13,739 nucleotides of DNA. It comes from Clostridia bacterium. Its GTDB lineage: Bacteria; Bacillota; Clostridia; Peptostreptococcales; Anaerovoracaceae. This document shows, piece by piece, positions 5,728 to 13,515 of this stretch. The stretch is from contig JAIKZT010000063.1 of assembly GCA_024682015.1 (NCBI GenBank), positions 1 through 13,739 on the forward strand, given 5' to 3'. The notes beneath the pieces are model-generated. The model saw nothing but the letters and a program-made list of their open reading frames with translations. It was not told the DNA's origin and ran no database searches. The position numbers were made by a program, and so were the translations under genes. The stretch's first letter is position 1, and each line of letters starts with the position of its first letter.

Positions 5728-8700
5728 TTACTTGACGATCTTGCTGAGGTTCATCAGGATCGTGGCGATCTGCGCGCGGTTGGAGTTCGCCTTCGGAGCG
5801 AGCTTGCCGTTGCCCATGCCGGTGATGATGTCGTTCATCGTCATCCAGCAGACGGACTCGTAAGCCCATTCGGCCACTTCGTCCGCGTCTTCGTAGTCGA
5901 GCTGGAAGGCCCAGAGGCCGGTGAAGCCTTCGCCCTTCGTCTTGGCGTAAGCGTACAGGATCGTGGCCAGCTGTTCGCGGGTGACGAGGTCGTTCGGACC
6001 GAACTCCTCTTCGCTGTAGCCGGCGACGATGCCCTTGGCTGCCGCCCAGCGGACGGCTTCGTAGAACCAGTCGCCTTCGTTTACGTCTTCAAACGTGACG
6101 TCCTTGCGGGAAGTCGGCTTGCCTTCCTTAGCCCACAGGGTCGTTACGACCATGGCGCGGGTGGCTTCAGCGTTCGGCGAGAAGTTGTCCTCGCTGGTGC
6201 CGGCCATGACGCCGTTCTCCAGCGCCCAGGTGACGCCGTCCTTGTACCAGGCGTCTTCGGGCAGGTCGGAGAAGCTGTCATAGGTCTTGTTCTTTTCCGC
6301 CGTCGGGTAGTAGACATGGCCGCTTCCGCCGCCATTGTCGTCGTCATCGTCATCGTCATTGCCCGGTTCGACCGGTTCTTCAGACGCGGGAACGACCGTG
6401 ACCGTCATGGTGCCGTCGGCGTAGAGCTTGACCTCTCCGCCCAGCGTGTCGACGCTGAGCGCATGGATCGTGGTGGTGCCTTCCGCAACGGCGGTGATGA
6501 TGGCCGTGCAGTCCTCGCCGCCGGTGACCGTCGCGATGGACGGGTCATCCGAACGCCAGGCCAGCTCGGTGAAGTTCGTTTCAGCCGGGACGAAGCTCGC
6601 CATGACTTCGCAGGTATCGCCCACTTCGAGCTCGGCAGTTTCAGGCATGAGCGCGATGCCGTCCGGATGCATGATCTCCTTCAGCTGGATGATCGTGTCG
6701 TGATAGTTGAAGGCGTAGTCGTAAGCGGAAACGTAGATGTACTCGGGATCCATGCCGCGCTCTTCCATGGCTGCGCTGAACTCGGTCCAGTTGATCAGGG
6801 CCTCGTAGGTGACGCTGCCGTCTTCGTGTTCGGTGCGCGTAACGGCGTCGTACATCGGGTCACGGTCTTCCTCGACCTTGAAGCCGAGGTCGGTGTAGAT
6901 GGGCCAGTAAGGCCGTTCTTCATCGGTGACCTCGCCGGCGGGAGCCAGCAAGAGGGCGCTGATCTCGCGGTTATCCGTCGCTTCGATGAGAAGCATTTCG
7001 TCGCCGGTCTCCTCGTCCTCGTACAGCTGCCAGCCGACCGGGCTGGGGCTGTCCTGATCCACGTAGAACCATTCGCTGTAGCCGTCGAGCTCGCCGGCCA
7101 GATTCTCGACCGTGATGTCGATGCGGTACCTGCCGTTGGGCTTGTCCGCGAGCGCATTCGGGTCATAATCGTTGGTGTCTTCCGGAGCGACCCAGGGATC
7201 GGGGAACCAGAAATTGTCGATCATATACTCGGCATAACTGTACTCGTCATTGGCCTCGTCGTAGATCGTGCGGCCTACGTTCTTGTAGGTGTAAGTCTCG
7301 ATGGGCGTTTCGGGATCGTCGCCGTCCTCGAAGTAGATCTCGTACGTCATGCTCTTTGCCGCGCGCAGCAGAGAGGTGTGCGTTGCAGCCATCTGGAACA
7401 TGCCGCCGTCGCTGTAAGCGGAGATATCCGGGTAATCATAGTTGACGACGGCGCTGCCTTCTTCGTCGACCTCAAAGATGTTCGAGCCCAGATCGTATTC
7501 GCCGTACGCGCTGATGGAGGACAGGTAGCGCGGCGCCATGAGATAATAGTCGGCCTCGTAATCGAGCGCGTCGCCGGCGCCCCAGTTGCCGTAGAAGCCC
7601 ATGTAAGGCAGGCCCAGCGTGGAGCCCATCGTTTCGGGATCCATCGGGTCAATGGTGATAAAGCCTTCGACATAGACGCCGGGGAAGCTTTCCGCATCGA
7701 ACAGCTCGAATTGTTCGCCCAGCATGAGCAGGTATTCGAGATAGCCGCCTTCGGCGAATTCGACGCCCAGGTCGGCCGTGACGGTCGCTTCGCCGCCCGC
7801 GGGAACGGTGATGATGTACATGTCGTACTCTTCGTCGTACTCAACGTCGCCGCTGAAGGCTACGGGGAAGTCGTCCGGATCGTAGATGGACGTGTTTTCA
7901 TAGGCATAACCCTGGACCGTGAAGTCCTGAATGATGGGCGTGGGATATACCATGTATTGGAGCTCTTCGTCCGCCATGCTGTGAACGGTGAACGTGAAGC
8001 TGAAGGTGCCGTCCTCGGACTGGCCGAGTTCAGCCTTGGGCAGTCTGTCCTCATTGTCGTCGACGGTTACGTACGCCTGAGCGTTCATGGCGTCCACGAC
8101 GTTGGCAAGGCCGGCGCCCTGGACTCTGGGGGAGTACACGATGAGATCCATGTACTCTTCGCCCTCGTACTCGTAGACGGAGATGTCCGTGATCGGCGTG
8201 GCGGTGTTCATCAGGAGCGTGCGGGTGAGGTCGTCCAGCTCGGTGCCTTCGAAGCCTCTTTCTGCCAGCGCCTGGCGCAGCACGGCCGCGACGCCTGCCA
8301 GCTGCGGGCTGGACATGGACGTGCCGCTCATGTAGCTGTACTTGTTGTGATCCGCATTGGGAACGGAGGAGTAGATGCCGCCGCCCATGGCCGCGACGTC
8401 GGGCTTAAGCTTCAGGTCGGGCGTGGGGCCCCAGGAAGAGAATTCGCTGGGGAGATTGGGCTTGGGCAGGAGCTCGTCGCAGGCTTCCAGGATCGGAGTT
8501 TCATCCTCTTCCAGCCGTCCGGCGAGATAGGTGCCGTCCGCCAGGGAGATGAAGACCGCGGGGATGTCGTTCATGGTGCCCAGCGCCATGTTGATGAGCG
8601 TGGTCGCCTCAGTGTTGTCGAAGACGACGACCGCGTCGAATCCGTAATTCGTCGCGTTCTCCACCTTTTCCGTGAAGTAGAGCTCGCCTCTCTGGATGAG

Positions 8701-10128
8701 GGCGATGTAGCCGGCGCCGGGCGCGCTCTCTTCCGCTTCCAGATCGATGCCCGCGTCCGTGAGGGCTTCTTCGATCTCTTCGACGGATCCGAGCCCGCAG
8801 TACAGATAGGGCAGGCCGTTTTCTCCGAGCGCTTCCTGGATGTCGGGCATTTCGCCTTCATCGAGGCTGCCGGGATTATAGGCGATCAGCTCGCCGGCCG
8901 ACATCATGGTCTTGTCGCGGTCCGCGGCGATGCTCGCTACGGACAGGCCGGCGCTGTAGGTGGAGGGGGTTCCGACCGTCGCGTCGTCCGGGCTGTCGAT
9001 GAGGGTCGCGCCGTAGTAATTGCCGGAAGTGGAGCGGCCCGCGTTGCCCGCGGAGATGCACAGGGTGATCCCTGCAGCCCGCACGGCTTCGTAGACGGCT
9101 TCCGCGTCCAGTTCGCCTGCTTCAGGATATTCCCAGAAACCGCAGTCGGAACCCAGGGACATGTTGACCACGTCCACGCCCATCTCCACGGCGTCTTCGA
9201 GAGCTGCGAAGATATCGGAATCGTAGGCGCCGGTCGTCGCGTCGGCGAAGACCTTCATCAGCACGAGCTGGGCGTCCGGAGCGCATCCGGTGATCCGTCC
9301 GGCGTTCGCGGCGGCGATGCCCGCCACATGGGTGCCGTGATCCTTGCTGTCGTTCACCGGCCGCGCGTCGTTATCGCCGTCGGCATAGTCGTACTCGAAG
9401 GGGATCTTGTCGCTGAAATAGGTGCCCTCCACGTCCGCGTTCAGTTCCAGTTCGTCGAAGTCTCCCTCAGCGAAGACGGCGTCCGCCACTTCGCCACAGA
9501 AGGCCGCGTGCTCCAGATCGAACGCGTTGTCCAGGACGGCGATGACCTGGCCCTTGCCGGTGTAGCCGGCATTGCGCAGGGTGTTGTCCACGCCCACGAA
9601 CGCCTGGCTGTAGGCGTTGTCCAGGCCTTCCTCTTCCATGTCCAGGTCATCCTCGGGGATGCTGTACATGTGGGAGATATGCACGCCCTTGACCCCGTCC
9701 AGCGCGCGGATGGCGGGGATGAGGCCATAAGGCACGTCTGCGGAGAAACCGTAAAGCAGGGTGTCGTAATCGTAACCGAAGGACACGGATTCTGCCATCA
9801 GGCCGCCCTCGCCTTCCGCCAGCTCTTCGATGGCGGTCTTCAGGGCGACTCTCTCGGAGTACTCATCCTCCGACAGCAGAGAGCCTGTCTCTTCCATCAC
9901 GATGATGACCCGCACGGGTTCGGTCTTGTCCGGAGCCTTCGCGCTTGTCTTCGCAGCAGAAGCGGCAGCGTTCTGCAGGAAGGCGCGAGTGGCAGCTCTG
10001 GACTGCTCGAGCAGCTTCTGCTCGTATCCCGAAAGACCGGTCTGCTGCTGCGCGCCGAAGGCAAAACTGCCGGAGAGCAGGCACAGCGCAAGCGCGATCG
10101 CCAGGATCTTCTTCATGCGTGTTCTCAT
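5728..10128 (-). CDS. Cell-wall-anchored S8 (subtilisin/lactocepin-like) serine protease with SLH domains
   Basis: This secreted endopeptidase has 1466 residues. A signal peptide (about 1-26, MKKILAIALALCLLSG then SFAFGA) precedes a propeptide-like region (about 68-165). The catalytic domain shows Asp200 (AVLDNAFD), His264 (DHGTHVAG), oxyanion Asn362 (ISAGNAG) and Ser604 (SGTSMSSPQLAG), so it is intact. A protease-associated insert occupies about 405-555. After it come a C5a-peptidase/lactocepin-type Fn3-like domain (about 685-830), further beta-rich modules, a Big2 Ig-like domain (about 1154-1247), a Gly/Asp-rich linker with seven aspartates in a row, and three SLH repeats (about 1282-1330, 1344-1395, 1405-1460). 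SLH domains bind secondary wall polymer, so it should sit on the cell surface. The protein is very acidic. AAGGAA 8 nt before the ATG supports the start. Peptide scavenging for amino-acid fermentation is the likely role. The substrate is unknown. Confidence 0.93.
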   Translation of the reverse strand: MRTRMKKILAIALALCLLSGSFAFGAQQQTGLSGYEQKLLEQSRAATRAFLQNAAASAAKTSAKAPDKTEPVRVIIVMEETGSLLSEDEYSERVALKTAIEELAEGEGGLMAESVSFGYDYDTLLYGFSADVPYGLIPAIRALDGVKGVHISHMYSIPEDDLDMEEEGLDNAYSQAFVGVDNTLRNAGYTGKGQVIAVLDNAFDLEHAAFCGEVADAVFAEGDFDELELNADVEGTYFSDKIPFEYDYADGDNDARPVNDSKDHGTHVAGIAAANAGRITGCAPDAQLVLMKVFADATTGAYDSDIFAALEDAVEMGVDVVNMSLGSDCGFWEYPEAGELDAEAVYEAVRAAGITLCISAGNAGRSTSGNYYGATLIDSPDDATVGTPSTYSAGLSVASIAADRDKTMMSAGELIAYNPGSLDEGEMPDIQEALGENGLPYLYCGLGSVEEIEEALTDAGIDLEAEESAPGAGYIALIQRGELYFTEKVENATNYGFDAVVVFDNTEATTLINMALGTMNDIPAVFISLADGTYLAGRLEEDETPILEACDELLPKPNLPSEFSSWGPTPDLKLKPDVAAMGGGIYSSVPNADHNKYSYMSGTSMSSPQLAGVAAVLRQALAERGFEGTELDDLTRTLLMNTATPITDISVYEYEGEEYMDLIVYSPRVQGAGLANVVDAMNAQAYVTVDDNEDRLPKAELGQSEDGTFSFTFTVHSMADEELQYMVYPTPIIQDFTVQGYAYENTSIYDPDDFPVAFSGDVEYDEEYDMYIITVPAGGEATVTADLGVEFAEGGYLEYLLMLGEQFELFDAESFPGVYVEGFITIDPMDPETMGSTLGLPYMGFYGNWGAGDALDYEADYYLMAPRYLSSISAYGEYDLGSNIFEVDEEGSAVVNYDYPDISAYSDGGMFQMAATHTSLLRAAKSMTYEIYFEDGDDPETPIETYTYKNVGRTIYDEANDEYSYAEYMIDNFWFPDPWVAPEDTNDYDPNALADKPNGRYRIDITVENLAGELDGYSEWFYVDQDSPSPVGWQLYEDEETGDEMLLIEATDNREISALLLAPAGEVTDEERPYWPIYTDLGFKVEEDRDPMYDAVTRTEHEDGSVTYEALINWTEFSAAMEERGMDPEYIYVSAYDYAFNYHDTIIQLKEIMHPDGIALMPETAELEVGDTCEVMASFVPAETNFTELAWRSDDPSIATVTGGEDCTAIITAVAEGTTTIHALSVDTLGGEVKLYADGTMTVTVVPASEEPVEPGNDDDDDDDNGGGSGHVYYPTAEKNKTYDSFSDLPEDAWYKDGVTWALENGVMAGTSEDNFSPNAEATRAMVVTTLWAKEGKPTSRKDVTFEDVNEGDWFYEAVRWAAAKGIVAGYSEEEFGPNDLVTREQLATILYAYAKTKGEGFTGLWAFQLDYEDADEVAEWAYESVCWMTMNDIITGMGNGKLAPKANSNRAQIATILMNLSKIVK

Positions 10129-10176
10129 ACCGAATGTTCCTTTTCTATGAATGCTTAAGATATATGGTGCTCAAAA

Positions 10177-10205
10177 ATTATACCACTTTCGCGGACCTGC
10201 GTAAA
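10177..10205 (-). promoter_or_regulatory. Promoter of the SLH protease
   Basis: On the minus strand an extended -10, TGGTATAAT (TATAAT at 10177-10182), is preceded at 17 bp by TTTACG (10200-10205). It predicts a leader of about 40 nt. The -10 box lies mostly inside one arm of the 14-bp inverted repeat, so a bound regulator would block it. Confidence 0.7.
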
Positions 10206-10231
10206 ACACTATCCATTCGAAAGTGGTATAA
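10178..10231. repeat. Perfect 14-bp inverted repeat over the protease promoter
   Basis: TTATACCACTTTCG (10178-10191) and CGAAAGTGGTATAA (10218-10231) are exact inverted copies separated by 26 bp. The left arm carries the protease -10 box and the right arm lies near -50. As RNA, the leftward transcript could form a 14-bp stem followed by UUUUU, so read-through from the upstream gene might end here. Whether it is an operator or a terminator cannot be decided from sequence. Confidence 0.75.
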
Positions 10232-10257
10232 AAACTGCGTTCCTACATGCTCGGAAC
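10230..10257 (-). terminator. Weak terminator candidate after the DUF4230 unit
   Basis: GTTCC/GGAAC (10253-10257 and 10239-10243) forms a 5-bp stem with a 9-nt loop, followed 4 nt later by five T residues in the leftward direction. The stem is short and overlaps the stop of the small ORF, so this is weak. Confidence 0.25.
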
Positions 10258-10359
10258 TTCGACCAGTTCATAGAGCTCAGCCTCGCGGGCGCGCTGCGCG
10301 TCCGTCTCCCTCGCCGCAGCCGCGTCGAACAGGTCGAGGGCTGCGGTGCGGCCGTCTAT
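10243..10359 (-). CDS. Possible 38-residue small protein with non-standard ATA start
   Basis: Behind the DUF4230 stop, a perfect AGGAGG (10368-10373, overlapping the TAG) is followed after 8 nt by ATA and then 37 more sense codons ending at TAG. The reading has GC-rich third positions like the neighbouring genes and a helical, charged composition (for example RTAALDLFDAAAARETDAQ). No ATG, GTG or TTG occurs at the expected place. It is also in frame with the DUF4230 gene, so the stretch could instead be a tail cut off by a premature TAG. I do not recognise the product. It may be a small gene using or damaged to ATA, or a broken C-terminus. Confidence 0.35.
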   Translation of the reverse strand: MDGRTAALDLFDAAAARETDAQRAREAELYELVEVPSM

Positions 10360-10371
10360 CGTGCCGCCCTC

Positions 10372-11193
10372 CTATTTCGACCACACGAACACGATGTGGT
10401 AGTCCGCGAGGCTGCGCTGGGAGCCGCGCAGCAGGTTTTCGATGGTCGTTTCGGCGCTCTTTTTCGCGCTCTCCCAAACCTCCGCGTCCGATTTCACGTC
10501 GCTCTCTTCCTTCGCCTTCAGCGCCTCCTGCAGCCCGGCGTAATCCTCCATGTGGATCTCCGTGAAGATCGAATCCTTCACGTTGTACACCCGCAGGCTG
10601 TTGATGCCGATCTCGTGGAACAGGATGGCAGGCCTGGGCATGCGCACGACGATGATGCGTTCAGACTCGCGCACATCGAAGGAGATCCGCGAGACGTCCA
10701 CGCCGATCCCGATGCGCCCCTCGTACACGAACAGCGTCTCGTCCGTCGTGAACGGAATGGTGATCCCGGTGCTGAAAAACTTCTTATCCTTCGTGTAATC
10801 CCCCACCGCTTCGTAGAAAAACTTCGTCGTCACCAGGTCCTGCGCGGCTGTGACAGCCGAGGACATGGCCATCAGGTCCACCTTGGACTGCTCGCTCAGG
10901 ATGAGCTCCTGCTCCGCCTGCAGCGCCTTCAGTTCAAGCTCTTTCTGCGCCAGCGCCTCCGCTTCCTTCGCGGCCTCGTTCTTCATGTGGATGCCCCAGC
11001 CCGTCAGGCCGAGGATGACCGCCAGCAGCGCGATGCAGACTGCAAGGACAACTGTCTTGCTGACCCCGACGCCGCTCACGGTAACGCGGCCTTCCGCTAC
11101 AGAGCCGCCGTCCGCGCCTGCCGGATCCGCCTGCGTCCACTCGCCGGAGCGGTTTTCCTCTTCCACTGCATTGTTGATCCTGTAATCGTCCAT
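10372..11193 (-). CDS. Membrane-anchored DUF4230 protein
   Basis: This is a 273-residue protein of unknown function. A polar N-terminal tail (1-44) is followed by one transmembrane helix (about 46-68, TVVLAVCIALLAVILGLTGW). Next is a Lys/Glu/Ala/Leu-rich stretch with coiled-coil character (71-103) and then the DUF4230-type domain (about 105-273, with TTKFFYEAVGDYTKD and the segment RIGIGVDVSRISFDV). With a short lysine-poor tail and a positively charged segment just after the helix, topology is not certain. AAGGAGGAA 7-8 nt before the ATG fixes the start. It is transcribed leftward from its own promoter and may be followed by a small coupled ORF. The family assignment is by recognition of the domain pattern. 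No enzymatic role is known to me. Confidence 0.78.
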   Translation of the reverse strand: MDDYRINNAVEEENRSGEWTQADPAGADGGSVAEGRVTVSGVGVSKTVVLAVCIALLAVILGLTGWGIHMKNEAAKEAEALAQKELELKALQAEQELILSEQSKVDLMAMSSAVTAAQDLVTTKFFYEAVGDYTKDKKFFSTGITIPFTTDETLFVYEGRIGIGVDVSRISFDVRESERIIVVRMPRPAILFHEIGINSLRVYNVKDSIFTEIHMEDYAGLQEALKAKEESDVKSDAEVWESAKKSAETTIENLLRGSQRSLADYHIVFVWSK

Positions 11194-11216
11194 CCCCTTT
11201 TTCCTCCTTGTCCCCT

Positions 11217-11222
11217 ATTATA
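11217..11222 (-). promoter_or_regulatory. -10 box for the DUF4230 gene
   Basis: A perfect TATAAT on the minus strand lies 23 nt before the DUF4230 start codon. At 16 bp the -35 position reads CGCACA, a weak match. The leader would be very short. Confidence 0.5.
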
Positions 11223-11254
11223 CACAAAATGAAAAGCCTGTGCGGGTCACGCGC

Positions 11255-11285
11255 AAGAAAAAAGCGGGCCGCCGCAGCGACCCGC
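11255..11285 (-). terminator. Rho-independent terminator of the thiolase gene
   Basis: A 9-bp stem with one G-U pair (11264-11272 with 11277-11285) and a 4-nt loop is followed in the leftward transcript by six U residues. It lies 28 nt after the thiolase stop. Confidence 0.9.
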
Positions 11286-11313
11286 CTTCCGTTTGCCTGT
11301 ATTGCCGCGGGGA

Positions 11314-12492
11314 TTACATCTCCACGATCATGGCCGTGCCCATGCCGCCGCCGATGCACAGCGTGGCCAGGCCCTTGTGGCAGCCTCTCTTCTTCATCTC
11401 GTAGATGAGGGTGATGAGGATGCGGGCGCCGGAAGCTCCGATCGGGTGGCCCAGCGCGATGGCGCCGCCGTTGACGTTCAGTTTCTCTTCGGGGATCTGC
11501 AGCTCTCTGCCGACCGCCACGGACTGAGCCGCGAACGCTTCGTTCGCTTCGAACAGGTCGATGTCGTCCACGGTGAGACCGGCCTTCTCCAGCGCCTTCT
11601 TGGAAGCGGGGATGGGGCCAACGCCCATGATGGAGGGATCGACGCCGGCGGAAGCGTAGGAGACGATCTTGCACAGCGGGGTGATGCCCAGCTCGGCAGC
11701 CTTTTCAGCGCTCATGACGACGAGAGCCGCCGCGGAGTCGTTGATGCCGGAAGCGTTGGCCGCCGTGACCTTGCCGTCCTTCTTGAACGCGGGCTTCAAC
11801 TTGGCCATCTTCTCCAGGGAAGCGCCGAACTTCGGATATTCGTCGGTATCGAACACGATGGGATCGCCCTTCTTCTGGGGGATGACCACGGGAACGATCT
11901 CGTCCTTGAACTTGCCGGCCTTGATGGCGGCTTCGGCCTTCTGCTGGGACTTCAGGGAGAACTCGTCCAGTTCTTCTCTGGTGATGCCCCACTGCTCGGC
12001 GACGTTCTCGGCGGTGATGCCCATGTGATACTGGTTGAAAGCATCCCACAGACCGTCGTTGACCATGACGTCGACCATCTTCGCGTCGAACATTCTCGCG
12101 CCCCAGCGTGCAGAGGGAATCGCATAGGGAGCCAGGGACATGGACTCGGTGCCGCCCGCGATGACGATGTCGGCGTCGCCGGCCTTGATGATCTGGGCCG
12201 CCAGGCCTACGCTGCGAAGGCCGCTGCCGCAGACCTTGTTGATGGTCATAGCCGGGGTCTCCTTCGGCAGACCCGCTGCCAGGGATACCTGGCGGGCTAC
12301 GTTCTGACCCAGGCCGGCCTGCAGGACGCAGCCGAATACGAGCTCGTCGACCTGTTCGGGCTTGATGCCAGCTCTTTTGACCGCTTCTTCGACAACAGTC
12401 TTACCAAGGGTAACGGCGGTGGTGTTCTTCAGGGCGCCACCGAAGCTACCGATGGGGGTTCTGGCTGCGCTGGCAATGACTACTTCTCTCAT
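11314..12492 (-). CDS. thlA: Acetyl-CoA C-acetyltransferase (thiolase)
   Basis: This thiolase interconverts two acetyl-CoA with acetoacetyl-CoA and CoA in the cytoplasm. The 392 residues are full length. The acyl-accepting Cys88 is in NKVCGSGLRS, His349 in GGAIALGHPIGASG, and the second catalytic cysteine, Cys379, in LCIGGGMGTAM. These positions agree with the well-studied Zoogloea enzyme within one residue. AGGAGGA 8 nt before the ATG fixes the start. The gene is monocistronic, with its own promoter and terminator. It could work in butyrate formation or in cleavage of acetoacetyl-CoA arising from lysine fermentation, so atoB is an equally valid name. Several arginine codons are AGA, as in kamA and kdd. 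A LacI-type palindrome in the leader suggests repression. Confidence 0.95.
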   Translation of the reverse strand: MREVVIASAARTPIGSFGGALKNTTAVTLGKTVVEEAVKRAGIKPEQVDELVFGCVLQAGLGQNVARQVSLAAGLPKETPAMTINKVCGSGLRSVGLAAQIIKAGDADIVIAGGTESMSLAPYAIPSARWGARMFDAKMVDVMVNDGLWDAFNQYHMGITAENVAEQWGITREELDEFSLKSQQKAEAAIKAGKFKDEIVPVVIPQKKGDPIVFDTDEYPKFGASLEKMAKLKPAFKKDGKVTAANASGINDSAAALVVMSAEKAAELGITPLCKIVSYASAGVDPSIMGVGPIPASKKALEKAGLTVDDIDLFEANEAFAAQSVAVGRELQIPEEKLNVNGGAIALGHPIGASGARILITLIYEMKKRGCHKGLATLCIGGGMGTAMIVEM

Positions 12493-12515
12493 GTGATTGG
12501 TCCTCCTAAATTATA

Positions 12516-12527
12516 TGAATCGATTCA
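12516..12527. promoter_or_regulatory. Palindromic operator candidate in the thiolase leader
   Basis: TGAATCGATTCA is a perfect 12-bp palindrome with a central CG, the general form of LacI/GalR-family operators. It lies between the thiolase -10 box and its ribosome binding site, where a bound repressor would block elongation. No regulator gene is seen in the window. Confidence 0.5.
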
Positions 12528-12551
12528 CAATATGTGCGTTAACCAATTAAG

Positions 12552-12578
12552 TTTATACCTATTTTCGCTACTTTTCAA
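12552..12578 (-). promoter_or_regulatory. Promoter of the thiolase gene
   Basis: TTGAAA (12573-12578) and TATAAA (12552-12557) on the minus strand are 15 bp apart. The -35 lies within the last codons of surE, so thiolase starts its own transcript even though no terminator follows surE. Confidence 0.5.
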
Positions 12579-13353
12579 GACCTATGCGCCAACTGCGCAC
12601 GAGATCCATCACGCGGGCGTTTTCGCGCATCATCTGGACAGGGGTCAGCGTGACCCAGCCATCCTTCCAGGCGCTCACGTCCCAGGCGGGGTCGGGGTTG
12701 TCGCGGTAGACGGCCGGCGCGTCGTAGCGCCAGTAGCCGCCCTTGTCCGTCGCCTCGACGAGCTCCACGCCCTCGGCATAGTCGCGGGGGCCGATGGGGC
12801 AGACGCGCACGCCCTTCAGCTCCTCCGCAGGGATGTCCGGCACGTTGACGGACAGCAGCGTATCGACAGGCAGGTTGCGGTACGCTTTGCGCACGACTTC
12901 GGGAATGAGCCCGGGAAACGCCTCAAAATGCACGGCTTCGTGGCTGCACAGAGAGAACGCGATGGCCGGTTTGTGCATGAAGATCCCCTCCATGGCGGCA
13001 GAGATGGTGCCCGAATAGTGGATGTCGCGGCCCAGGTTCGACCCGTGGTTGATGCCCGTGCAGACCAGGTCGATCTCCACGCCCTTCGTGCGCAGGATGG
13101 AGATGCCCATCTTCACGCTGTCCGCCGGCGTGCCGCTGCAGCTCCAGACGGCTTTCGCGCCTTCGTAGCCGGCCGGGTCAAAATCCTCTACGAGGATGGG
13201 CTCGTGCAACAACAGCCCGTGACCCGCACAGGACCGCTCCTGCGCTGGCGCGCACACGTATACGTTTGCGTCCTCCATCTGCATCAGGGACTTTGCCAGA
13301 AGCTTCAGCCCGTATTTGAATACGCCGTCGTCGTTGCTGATGAGTATGTTCAT
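12568..13353 (-). CDS. surE: 5'/3'-nucleotidase SurE
   Basis: SurE is a metal-dependent phosphatase that dephosphorylates nucleoside 5' and 3' monophosphates. I start it at MNILISNDDG because AAGGAGA lies a few nt upstream at 13357-13364. An in-frame ATG at 13377 would add eight residues without a clear ribosome binding site. The 261-residue product carries the metal ligands Asp8 and Asp9 in NDDG, Ser41 in APAQERSCAG, and Asn102 in GINHGSNLGRD, followed by the family motif HYSGTISAAMEG (112-123). All core motifs are present. Histidine and serine replace the common RGP in the GIN motif, a mild variation. It ends at TAG, directly before the thiolase promoter. Read-through into thiolase is possible because I see no terminator between them. 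Confidence 0.92.
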   Translation of the reverse strand: MNILISNDDGVFKYGLKLLAKSLMQMEDANVYVCAPAQERSCAGHGLLLHEPILVEDFDPAGYEGAKAVWSCSGTPADSVKMGISILRTKGVEIDLVCTGINHGSNLGRDIHYSGTISAAMEGIFMHKPAIAFSLCSHEAVHFEAFPGLIPEVVRKAYRNLPVDTLLSVNVPDIPAEELKGVRVCPIGPRDYAEGVELVEATDKGGYWRYDAPAVYRDNPDPAWDVSAWKDGWVTLTPVQMMRENARVMDLVRSWRIGLEK

Positions 13354-13388
13354 GGGTTCTCCTTTTCTTGGTTTCAATGCTACGGCCT

Positions 13389-13414
13389 ATTGTACCACAC
13401 TTTCCCCTTGTCAA
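13389..13414 (-). promoter_or_regulatory. Promoter of surE
   Basis: An extended -10, TGGTACAAT (TACAAT at 13389-13394), lies 36 nt before the surE start. A perfect TTGACA (13409-13414) is present but only 14 bp away, shorter than normal, so the extended -10 probably carries the activity. Confidence 0.5.
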
Positions 13415-13436
13415 CACCCATCCCTTTTGGTACTTT
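13408..13436 (+). promoter_or_regulatory. Rightward promoter candidate overlapping the surE -35
   Basis: TTGTCA (13408-13413) is followed at 17 bp by TACTTT (13431-13436) with TGG just before it. The -10 is a poor match. It would face right, toward the small ORF at 13516. Confidence 0.25.
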
Positions 13437-13452
13437 ATTCGGGTGCGGCGTG

Positions 13453-13467
13453 CATGCGAGCCGCATG
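13453..13467. repeat. Short perfect hairpin in the intergenic region
   Basis: CATGCG (13453-13458) and CGCATG (13462-13467) pair with a 3-nt loop. An alternative stem TGCGGC/GCCGCA (13444-13449 and 13460-13465) overlaps it and would exclude it. No T-run follows on either strand, so I do not call it a terminator. Confidence 0.35.
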
Positions 13468-13515
13468 AAGCGCATCTGTGAATTAGGTTGGCCACATGAA
13501 ATGAGGTGAAATGGC

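Noticed and set aside
5719..10158. A 1479-codon open frame on the plus strand, opposite the protease
   Set aside because: It is the mirror of the GC-biased, Asp/Glu-rich protease codons, which rarely give stops on the opposite strand. The minus-strand product has clear domains, and the plus-strand one has none.
13354..13377. Eight-codon N-terminal extension of surE
   Set aside because: The ribosome binding site lies within it, and SurE proteins start at MxILxxNDDG.
11293..13509. A 738-codon plus-strand frame opposite thiolase and surE
   Set aside because: It crosses two real genes and their terminator and promoter regions with no ribosome binding site or domain.
13465..13509. A 14-codon ORF, MKRICELGWPHEMR, just before the small ORF at 13516
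   Set aside because: No ribosome binding site is seen, it overlaps the hairpin, and there is no run of codons typical of a leader peptide.
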